Assembly (NCBI GenBank): GCA_937902055.1
Contig: CALGUJ010000047.1
Location: forward strand, 1-5,599
Source: an uncultured Pelolinea sp.
GTDB lineage: Bacteria > Chloroflexota > Anaerolineae > Anaerolineales > Anaerolineaceae
Reading direction: 5' to 3'
Length of the DNA stretch: 5,599 nt
The notes under the pieces are model-generated. The model was not told the DNA's origin. It made no database searches and saw only the letters and a list, made by a program, of their open reading frames with translations. The position numbers and the translations under genes are program-made. Shown here piece by piece: positions 1 to 5,140 of the stretch (positions are counted from its first letter, which is position 1; each line of letters begins with the position of its first letter).

Positions 1-25
1 TTTTCTAATAATGTCAAGGGGTTTT

Positions 26-412
26 ATGGTCGATATTCTGGAATTTCTTAGATCGGATAAGCCTAATCTTCCGAATAAATTTACTGTCGCTCTAGGAGAA
101 TTAATCCGAAAAGCGCGTATAGAATCCAACTTTAGTCAAGCGGATTTATCTGAATATTCATACTTAAGTCAGGCTGCAATTTCACAAATTGAATCGGGAA
201 AACGTGCAGTAAGTGCAGAGGAAATTATTTATTTAAGTATTGCCCTTAATAAACCAATTCCATATTTCTATTCCATGGATTTTTTACATCCCGTAAAAGA
301 AACTAATTTATCGATTCTTGAGCAAGAACTGTTACTCAACGCGAGAGAGTTATCCGAATTAGATTTAAAGAAGATAATTGCACAAATAAAAGCAATAAAT
401 AATCTGGGTTGA
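26..412 (+). CDS. XRE-family helix-turn-helix transcriptional regulator
   Basis: A small cytoplasmic DNA-binding protein of the Cro/C1 (XRE) class, 128 residues from the chosen start. Residues about 23-80 form the HTH_3-type domain: a first helix beginning LGELIRKARI, then SQADLSEYSYLSQAAISQIE, where the S-Q start and the AISQIESGKR recognition segment are typical of the family. The C-terminal third (about 95-128) is helical, with many Leu, Glu and Lys residues, and could dimerise. There is no metallopeptidase (ImmA/IrrE) motif. ATG at 26 is preferred over ATG at 11 because AAGGGG (16-21) lies 4 bases before it; the longer form would add five residues. The gene is AT-rich like its downstream neighbours and on the same strand. 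It lies 190 bases before the membrane/MBL pair, and the gap carries two dyads that are plausible binding sites. The family call is secure; the control of the downstream genes is inferred. Confidence 0.9.
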   Translation: MVDILEFLRSDKPNLPNKFTVALGELIRKARIESNFSQADLSEYSYLSQAAISQIESGKRAVSAEEIIYLSIALNKPIPYFYSMDFLHPVKETNLSILEQELLLNARELSELDLKKIIAQIKAINNLG

Positions 413-444
413 TTTTCGCAACTCACATGTATATTATTATGTTA

Positions 445-472
445 TTGGTAGGATTCTTGGGGATAATAGAAT
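445..472 (+). promoter_or_regulatory. Candidate promoter P1 before the membrane/MBL pair
   Basis: TTGGTA (445-450) and TAGAAT (467-472) are separated by 16 bases and resemble sigma-70 -35 and -10 boxes (4/6 and 5/6 matches). Transcription would start near 479, just before the 13-base palindrome at 484-496. In DNA this AT-rich, chance matches are common, so this is tentative. Confidence 0.3.
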
Positions 473-483
473 TTATTAATACC

Positions 484-496
484 TTGAAAATTTCAA
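484..496 (+). promoter_or_regulatory. Perfect palindrome, candidate XRE operator O1
   Basis: TTGAAA and TTTCAA form a perfect 6-base inverted repeat around a single central A. The size and symmetry suit a dimeric XRE-family repressor. It sits just downstream of the P1 start point and upstream of P2, where a bound repressor could block transcription of the membrane/MBL genes. The palindrome is seen directly; the operator role is inferred. Confidence 0.4.
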
Positions 497-526
497 TAAT
501 GTCAGGACCGCTTATATAAACAGGAA

Positions 527-532
527 TATAAT
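527..532 (+). promoter_or_regulatory. Candidate -10 box of promoter P2
   Basis: A perfect TATAAT lies 70 bases before the membrane-protein start. No good -35 hexamer is found 16-18 bases upstream (AGGACC or neighbours), so it would need an activator or be weak. The predicted start near 539-540 falls right before the dyad at 542-566. Confidence 0.35.
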
Positions 533-541
533 AGCTACATA

Positions 542-566
542 AATTCATGAATCATTATCATGAATT
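542..566 (+). promoter_or_regulatory. 9-bp inverted repeat with tandem TCATGAAT, candidate operator O2
   Basis: AATTCATGA (542-550) and TCATGAATT (558-566) are perfect inverted copies with a 7-base spacer. The octamer TCATGAAT also occurs as a direct repeat at 545-552 and 558-565, 13 bases apart. No T tract follows, so it is not a terminator. Its place just after the P2 -10 box and 36 bases before the start codon suits a repressor site, most simply for the XRE protein encoded upstream. An mRNA hairpin in the 5' leader is the alternative. Confidence 0.5.
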
Positions 567-602
567 CTGGTATTTTCTCGATACAGCAAGAAGGCGGGAT
601 TT

Positions 603-1094
603 ATGAAAGAAATAATCGAAAAAATATCTTCATATAATATATTCAACTATTTATTCCCCGGAATCCTTTTCTGCGTTTTAATTCAATCCTTTACTAGTAT
701 AAAATTAATTCAGGACGAGATAGTTACAGGGTTTGTCACCTATTATTTCATAGGACTTATTATTAGTCGGATCGGCTCATTAATAATAGAACCGATACTA
801 AAATCATTAAAAATAATTCGATTCGCTAATTATCGAGAATTTGTTGCCCAATCGAAAACAGATCAAAAAATCGAATTACTTTCAGAAATAAATAATATGT
901 ATAGAACACTACTATCGTGCTGTTTATGCATCATTATCGTAAAAATCTATATGTCAATTGATCCAAATTTGTTATTCTTTATGAGCGTTGGTTGGATAAT
1001 TTTATTACTTATGTTAATCGCATTATTCGCTTTTTCTTTCAAAAAACAGACAGATTTTATTCGAACTAGAGTTGAAAACAAAGAGGGGAAATGA
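603..1094 (+). CDS. Small four-helix membrane protein, partner of the MBL hydrolase
   Basis: A 163-residue integral membrane protein with no function I can name. Four hydrophobic segments are visible at about residues 14-33, 42-66, 102-119 and 122-146. The N-terminus carries an F-N-Y-L-F-P-G motif. The second segment ends in G-L-I-I-S-R-I-G-S-L-I-I-E-P-I-L, with Ser, Arg and Glu inside a hydrophobic stretch. The loop at 67-101 is charged and contains S-E-I-N-N-M-Y-R. A basic tail (K-K-Q-T-D-F-I-R) follows the last helix. With an even number of helices, loop and both ends would lie in the cytoplasm. There is no signal peptide or enzymatic motif. The start is well supported by AAGAAGGCGGG just upstream. 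The stop overlaps the next gene's ATG (ATGA at 1091-1094), so the two are translationally coupled. Likely roles are a membrane anchor, a pore-forming effector or a sensor for the MBL protein; all are inferences. Confidence 0.8.
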   Translation: MKEIIEKISSYNIFNYLFPGILFCVLIQSFTSIKLIQDEIVTGFVTYYFIGLIISRIGSLIIEPILKSLKIIRFANYREFVAQSKTDQKIELLSEINNMYRTLLSCCLCIIIVKIYMSIDPNLLFFMSVGWIILLLMLIALFAFSFKKQTDFIRTRVENKEGK

Positions 1095-1957
1095 CAGAGT
1101 CATTACACATCGTTTGTTGGAATGTCGATCACGGAAGTGCTGTTTTTGTAAAAACCCCAAATAATAGAACTTTAGTATTGGATGCTGGATCAACACCGAA
1201 CTTTTCTCCATCGAAACATCTAAAATATGAATGGAAATACGATCATATTGACGAATTCATACTAAGCCATGCTGACAGCGACCATATTACTGATCTCGAG
1301 CTATTAGATACAGAGCTAAATCCTACTATATTCAGAAGAAATAAGACAGTTCCAGAAAAAATAATTTATCCAACCTTCCCACCTCAAATAAACCCTCTTA
1401 AATACTATTACGCATTCAATAATCGATATTCATCGCCTATCGAACCAGATCACCCTTTGCAACACGATCCAGCTACAAATTGGGGAAATGTAAGGATTAG
1501 CAACTACTTTAATACCTATCCTGAAAAGAATTTTTCAAATTTAAACGATTATAGCCTTGTGACAGTCATATGTTACGGTAACCTTGAATTCCTCTTCCCT
1601 GGTGATCTGGAAGCTCCTGGCTTCACCGAATTGCTTAATGAAATTAGTTTTACAAAAAAATGTACTCCTAGCAGTTCGAATAGTAATGAAATTCGAATAT
1701 TGGTCGCATCTCATCATGGGAGAAAAGCAGGAGTGTACGAACCATTTATTGATCTTTACAGCCCTCATCTCACAATTATGCAAGATCAATATGTGAATGA
1801 GACAAATGACTATGATGCTTATTATGTAGGAACTTCTGGATATCCAGTTTATGATAAGGATACAAAAAAAACTGATACTAGGTTTATTGTAACTACAAAG
1901 CTCAACGATTACATTCATATCATTGCTGATGAAAATAATGTAGACGTACACATCTAG
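1091..1957 (+). CDS. Stand-alone ComEC-type metallo-beta-lactamase-fold hydrolase
   Basis: A 288-residue protein matching the MBL domain of the competence protein ComEC/Rec2, without its membrane channel. Motifs in order: N-V-D-H-G-S-A near residue 11 (the ComEC D-V-G-Q-G-D-A strand); D31 in L-V-L-D-A-G; the metal motif H60-A-D62-S-D64-H65, with the HxDxDH spacing of ComEC rather than HxHxDH; N-D-Y-S-L-V at 152-157; F-P-G-D172-L-E; and A-S-H208-H209-G-R. All expected metal ligands are present, so it should be active. ComEC-type MBL domains are regarded as nucleases or phosphodiesterases, so nucleic acid or a nucleotide is the likely substrate; specificity cannot be read. There is no signal peptide or membrane helix, so it should be cytoplasmic. 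GAGGGG (1083-1088) and the ATGA overlap with the membrane gene support the start. The C-terminal stretch after about 235 has no motif I recognise. The fold is very likely; the biological role is unknown. Confidence 0.87.
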   Translation: MTESLHIVCWNVDHGSAVFVKTPNNRTLVLDAGSTPNFSPSKHLKYEWKYDHIDEFILSHADSDHITDLELLDTELNPTIFRRNKTVPEKIIYPTFPPQINPLKYYYAFNNRYSSPIEPDHPLQHDPATNWGNVRISNYFNTYPEKNFSNLNDYSLVTVICYGNLEFLFPGDLEAPGFTELLNEISFTKKCTPSSSNSNEIRILVASHHGRKAGVYEPFIDLYSPHLTIMQDQYVNETNDYDAYYVGTSGYPVYDKDTKKTDTRFIVTTKLNDYIHIIADENNVDVHI

Positions 1958-2064
1958 GCAGAAACGGCAAAATTAAGGACGAAAGATTGTTGTCTACTGC
2001 CAATTTGAAAATAGGTAATATTCCGCTATGTCAATAGCTCATAGGTGATTTTGGGTTTGATCGA

Positions 2065-2070
2065 TATAAT
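2065..2070 (+). promoter_or_regulatory. Candidate -10 box before the PH-domain gene
   Basis: A perfect TATAAT lies 33 bases before the GTG start, with no convincing -35 hexamer 16-18 bases upstream. The 145-base gap after the MBL gene shows no clear intrinsic terminator, only a short GCTAT/ATAGC stem at 2025-2038. The PH gene may therefore have its own promoter or be read through from the upstream pair. Confidence 0.3.
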
Positions 2071-2102
2071 AAGAATTATCAAAAACATACAGGGAGGAAA
2101 TA

Positions 2103-2621
2103 GTGAGCCGCATTGAAAATGACCTATTACCAAATGAGAAATTAATATTTTCTACGAAGATATCACCAACTGTATTTTTACCTGTGGTTCTGGCAATTAT
2201 GGGGTTTTTATATGTAATGTCACAAACACTTGAACTTTTGCGATCAAAAGAACAATTTCTTCAAATTTTTGGAAGTATCATGTGTCTGTTTTCAATTTCC
2301 TTTTTGCTTGCGACCATTTTCCTAATTATTCGTGGAATAATTATAATGGCATCAAATGGAATTTTTGTTACTTCACGAAGAATGATATTCAAAACTGGTA
2401 CTTTGAGAAGGAATGTTGTAGAAATCCCACTTCAAAATATAGAAAGTGTTGGAGTAAATCAAAGTTTGATCGGTAGATTGCTTCTTAGCGGTACTGTAAT
2501 AGTAACTGGCCTTGGTGGGACTAGCCAGCGAGTTCAATCCATTAATAATCCCATGATGGTCAAGCAAAAAATCAACCAAATTATTGATTATGTCCACACC
2601 CAAGTAAAACCACAGCAATAA
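2103..2621 (+). CDS. Membrane-anchored bacterial PH-domain protein (bPH2 / YdbS-YdbT-like)
   Basis: A 172-residue membrane protein. After an N-terminal L-L-P-N-E-K-L segment come two hydrophobic helices at about residues 23-43 and 54-82. A cytoplasmic bacterial pleckstrin-homology domain follows at about 86-165. The PH signature is clear: V-T-S-R-R-M-I-F-K-T-G, then V-E-I-P-L-Q-N-I-E-S-V, then Q-S-L-I-G-R-L-L-L-S-G-T-V-I-V, as in the DUF304/bPH2 family. The first motif is usually T-N-R-R; here Asn is replaced by Ser. Family members are widespread and mostly of unknown biochemical role, so no function is assigned. The start is GTG at 2103, five bases after a strong GGGAGG Shine-Dalgarno (2092-2097). 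It is as AT-rich as the upstream genes and is the last gene before the tRNA fragment, so it belongs to the putative island. It may be part of the XRE/membrane/MBL module or independent cargo. Confidence 0.85.
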   Translation: MSRIENDLLPNEKLIFSTKISPTVFLPVVLAIMGFLYVMSQTLELLRSKEQFLQIFGSIMCLFSISFLLATIFLIIRGIIIMASNGIFVTSRRMIFKTGTLRRNVVEIPLQNIESVGVNQSLIGRLLLSGTVIVTGLGGTSQRVQSINNPMMVKQKINQIIDYVHTQVKPQQ

Positions 2622-2680
2622 TCACGGTTTTTACTGCAAATAAAAGAATTTATAGGGAGTAATAGGAATTTCACTCTATC

Positions 2681-2715
2681 CCGCTTGGTCGTAGGTTCGA
2701 TCCCTACCGGGCCCA
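2681..2715 (+). other. 3' tRNA fragment, putative island attachment site
   Basis: This stretch folds as the 3' end of a tRNA. GTAGG (2691-2695) pairs perfectly with CCTAC (2703-2707) around the seven-base T loop TTCGATC, which has the standard T-T-C and A positions. CGGGCCC (2708-2714) is the 3' acceptor strand and A2715 the discriminator base. TGGTC before the T stem is a normal variable loop, and CCGCT could be the 3' strand of an anticodon stem. No matching GGGCCCG 5' strand, D arm or anticodon loop lies upstream, so it is not a working tRNA, and its amino acid identity is not readable. It coincides with the jump from AT-rich to GC-rich DNA, as expected for the direct repeat left when an integrase inserts an island at the 3' end of a tRNA gene. 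The intact tRNA should then lie at the island's other end, outside this window. Confidence 0.75.
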
Positions 2716-2741
2716 CAAGTTTTTGGCTGTACCACCCCCGG

Positions 2742-2759
2742 CGAAGCCGTGAGGCTTCG
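2742..2759 (+). repeat. Perfect 7-bp hairpin between tRNA fragment and promoter
   Basis: CGAAGCC and GGCTTCG pair perfectly around the tetraloop GTGA. Only an AT-rich -10 box follows, with no proper T run, so it is a poor intrinsic terminator. It lies where the -35 region of the next promoter would be. It could be an end-of-transcript structure of the original tRNA gene or a protein-binding dyad. Confidence 0.4.
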
Positions 2760-2760
2760 A

Positions 2761-2769
2761 TGATATAAT
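2761..2769 (+). promoter_or_regulatory. Extended -10 promoter of the glycosyltransferase gene
   Basis: TGATATAAT contains a perfect TATAAT (2764-2769) with TG one base upstream, the extended -10 form that can work without a good -35. None is visible 17 bases upstream. Transcription would start near 2776, leaving a leader of about 50 bases before the ATG at 2826. Confidence 0.5.
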
Positions 2770-2799
2770 TTCAGCGGCTGCGGGGCGAATTTACACACT

Positions 2800-2823
2800 C
2801 CCCGGTCCGACATCGGGGTTTTT
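2800..2823 (+). terminator. Terminator-like hairpin in the leader (possible attenuator)
   Basis: CCCCGGT (2800-2806) pairs with ATCGGGG (2812-2818), with one G-T pair and a five-base loop, and is followed directly by TTTTT (2819-2823): the form of a rho-independent terminator. It ends two bases before the ATG at 2826. The same CCCCG could instead pair with CGGGG at 2781-2785, so two folds exclude each other. The right arm also supplies the only Shine-Dalgarno-like sequence (CGGGG). It could be an attenuator, a translation-masking hairpin, or simply the terminator of an upstream transcript. Confidence 0.5.
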
Positions 2824-2825
2824 GC

Positions 2826-5033
2826 ATGTCCACTTTCTTCTACATTCTGTGCGCCGAACTGATCACCATCCTGTACTTCCTGGCGGGTTTTTACCAGCGG
2901 GAGGGCTGGTTTGCGCGCTTCAGCTTCTCCATCGCCGCCCTGCTGGGCGGACTGGCGCTTGCCGTGCTGATATTGCTGTGGGCGGCGCGCATTTCGGCGG
3001 AACCGAAGACGGCGCTTGAGCAGCGCATCCGGGCGTGGTTCGGGCAGGCTTCCCGGCAGAAGGCGCTGACCGGGGGCCTGGCGGGCATTACCCTGCTGCT
3101 ATTCGGCGTGTGCCTGCTGCCGCCGCAGGATATCGCCGCCCGCACCTTCGCGCTGATCCCACTGCGGTGGGTGCTGGCAGGGTTGGGGCTGTTCATTTTG
3201 CAGGGTGCGCTTGCACTGGAATATGGGCATGCGCCGCGAATCCGCACCGTGTTCGACGCCGCCGGACGGTTCTTCGAAAGGTACGGCATTTTCATCCTCT
3301 TCGCGTTGTTCGCGGTGTTCAGGGTGATCTTGCTCACGCCGCTGATCCATAATTTTCTGCACGACGACGATTCGATCATCTACTCGCAGATGGCGCGCCA
3401 CTTCCTATCGGGCGGGCTGTCGATCGCGGATTTCAACCACTATCCACCGCTGTATCCGTTTGCCATTCAAGCCATCTTCGACCTGAATCCGCGGCTGGTG
3501 TACGGCAACCTGGTGTGGCTGAATTCCATTTACATGACCGGCGCCATTTTCCCCGTGTACCTGCTGGCGCAGATATTCCTGGATAAACGGAAGAGCCTCT
3601 TTTTCGGCGCGGCGAGTGCGTGCTATCCGGCGCTGCTTTTTTACCCCGGATTATTCATGAGCGAGAATCTCGCCTTTCCGCTGTTCTTCTGGGCGCTGTA
3701 TTTCAGCTTTTCCTCCCCCCGAACAGGCAGATGGCTGTATGTGTGGGACATCCTGGCGGGTGTATCCATCGGGCTGCTGTGGCTGACCCGCTACATGACG
3801 ATCAGTCTGATCCCGCTGTTCTTGCTGATCTGGTGGATCAAGCCCGAACCGGAGCACCCCGGCATCCGCTGCAAGCCCGGGAAGGCGAAAATACTCCGGC
3901 TGCTGCTGTTGGGCGGCGTTACCCTGGGCATTTACCTGCTGTGGGTGGTTCCGGGGCTGCTGCAGGGCGTGGATATCAAAACGCTGCTGGGCTTTTTCGC
4001 GGAGGGGAAGGGATCCAGAGCTCCGCGCAGTTTTGCGGATGTGCTGTTCTGGAGCGGCATTTCGCTGGCTTACCTGGCGGAAATGTCTGCGCCCATTTTG
4101 CACTTGCTCACCGGCGCGATCCGCGCGCCCGCCCGCGAAGAGGACGATCGGCGGCAGCGGGCATACGCCACCCTGTGGACGATCGGGCTCTGGCTGCTGG
4201 GGCTGATGCTGGTGTTTGTGGCAACGCGCCACGCCTGGCAGGCAACCTACAACGTTGCGGAACCACACCGCTATGTGGCGCGCTACATCATTTATCTCAC
4301 CATCCCCCTGTGGCTGAGCGGGTTGATCGGTTTGCAGAAACGGAATCCTCCGGCGCGTTGGATGATCTTTTCCAGCCTGGCGGCGCTGCTGCTGGTTTCA
4401 TTCAGCATCGGGTATCTGTTGAAACAGGGCTGGCTGGTTTCCGATTTTCTCTTCAACGGGTCGATCGATTTTCTAGCGGCGACGTTCAACCATCCGCTGT
4501 TCCTCATCTTTCTGGCGGGGTTCATCGCGGCGACGTGCGTTTTGACGATCCGCAATCAGATGCGCGCTGCAACCTGGCTGACGATATTCTTCCTGGCTTT
4601 GATCAGCCTGGGTTCGTGGCCGGCGTTTTTGCAGGAACTGGAAGGGAAGAATGTGTACGGTCGCGGAATCAGCGAGGTGTTTGCGCGCATTCTGGATGCC
4701 CCACAGCAGTCTTACATGCTGGCAAATCCTGACCGGCTGGAACTCTTTGTGCCCTGGGTGCCGCAGGTGTATGCCGGGGAACTGGATATCCGCGGTGTGG
4801 ATGCGACCTCCGTGACAATCACGCGGGTGGATCTTCAAGACGTGCGGGTGAATGGCTGCAAGGCGGATCTGATTCTGCAATACGACCGCAGCGAAACCTA
4901 CGGATTGATCTTCGGGTCAAAATGTGCGGTTGTGCCCGCCGATGAGATCTCGGCTTATACGTTCTTTGACAGGTCTTATCATCTGATCCGCATGCAGGGA
5001 CTGCCCGATTCCATTGCGCAGCAGGTTCAGTAA
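2826..5033 (+). CDS. GT-C-fold membrane glycosyltransferase (GT39/ArnT/PMT-like)
   Basis: A 735-residue polytopic membrane protein with roughly a dozen hydrophobic segments spread over residues 1 to about 600, and a soluble C-terminal domain from about 605 to 735 that starts near the Y-M-L-A-N-P motif (Y630). The best functional clue is H179-D180-D181-D182-S-I-I-Y-S-Q-M-A-R-H, just after a membrane segment. GT-C enzymes such as ArnT and PMT carry an acidic Asp/Glu motif in the first outer loop, followed by Y..A and then a P-P-L-Y-P-F-like segment, which is also present here (N-H-Y-P-P-L-Y-P-F). Such enzymes move a sugar from a polyprenyl-phosphate carrier to a lipid, glycan or protein on the outer face of the membrane. 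Donor and acceptor cannot be read. The reading frame is open upstream only to a stop at 2766 with no better start, so ATG 2826 is used despite a weak ribosome site. It is much more GC-rich than the genes to the left and is probably a single-gene unit ending at the hairpin near 5065. Confidence 0.72.
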   Translation: MSTFFYILCAELITILYFLAGFYQREGWFARFSFSIAALLGGLALAVLILLWAARISAEPKTALEQRIRAWFGQASRQKALTGGLAGITLLLFGVCLLPPQDIAARTFALIPLRWVLAGLGLFILQGALALEYGHAPRIRTVFDAAGRFFERYGIFILFALFAVFRVILLTPLIHNFLHDDDSIIYSQMARHFLSGGLSIADFNHYPPLYPFAIQAIFDLNPRLVYGNLVWLNSIYMTGAIFPVYLLAQIFLDKRKSLFFGAASACYPALLFYPGLFMSENLAFPLFFWALYFSFSSPRTGRWLYVWDILAGVSIGLLWLTRYMTISLIPLFLLIWWIKPEPEHPGIRCKPGKAKILRLLLLGGVTLGIYLLWVVPGLLQGVDIKTLLGFFAEGKGSRAPRSFADVLFWSGISLAYLAEMSAPILHLLTGAIRAPAREEDDRRQRAYATLWTIGLWLLGLMLVFVATRHAWQATYNVAEPHRYVARYIIYLTIPLWLSGLIGLQKRNPPARWMIFSSLAALLLVSFSIGYLLKQGWLVSDFLFNGSIDFLAATFNHPLFLIFLAGFIAATCVLTIRNQMRAATWLTIFFLALISLGSWPAFLQELEGKNVYGRGISEVFARILDAPQQSYMLANPDRLELFVPWVPQVYAGELDIRGVDATSVTITRVDLQDVRVNGCKADLILQYDRSETYGLIFGSKCAVVPADEISAYTFFDRSYHLIRMQGLPDSIAQQVQ

Positions 5034-5061
5034 AAATCCATAATCATCTGTCCTGGCGAAT

Positions 5062-5098
5062 AAAACGGGCTGCATTCAGCGAATGCAGCCCGTTTTTT
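5062..5098. terminator. Bidirectional intrinsic terminator
   Basis: ACGGGCTGCATTC (5065-5077) and GAATGCAGCCCGT (5081-5093) form a perfect 13-bp stem with the three-base loop AGC. It is flanked by AAAA on the left (5062-5065) and TTTTTT on the right (5093-5098), so it can stop transcription on both strands. It lies between the convergent glycosyltransferase (+) and sugar-binding protein (-) genes and fits both. Confidence 0.9.
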
Positions 5099-5140
5099 GG
5101 CTAATGGGTTTCTTCTGGGGACTGGGAGCAATTACCGGTA

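Noticed and set aside
1541..1951. 136-codon open frame on the - strand opposite the MBL gene
   Set aside because: It is antisense to a gene with complete catalytic motifs and has no recognisable domain of its own.
2025..2038. GCTAT/ATAGC stem as the terminator of the MBL gene
   Set aside because: It is only five pairs, AT-rich, and has no following T run.
1..2680. Transposase, integrase or CRISPR array that would explain the AT-rich block
   Set aside because: No recombinase motif and no regularly spaced repeats are visible. The integrase expected for the island would have to lie outside the window.
2652..2682. Imperfect inverted repeat ATAGGGAGT ... ACTCTATCCC beside the tRNA fragment, as a terminator or integrase arm site
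   Set aside because: The pairing needs a two-base bulge and no T tract follows, so it is too weak to call in AT-rich DNA.
2681..2717. A functional tRNA gene
   Set aside because: Only the T arm and 3' acceptor strand are present. Upstream bases give no anticodon stem-loop (position 37 would be T and the stem does not pair), no D arm and no GGGCCCG 5' strand.
3620..4732. Long second open frame on the + strand inside the glycosyltransferase gene
   Set aside because: It is fully inside the 735-residue frame. Its protein is rich in Ala, Gly, Arg and Pro with no domain or membrane pattern, as expected for an out-of-frame reading of GC-rich codons.
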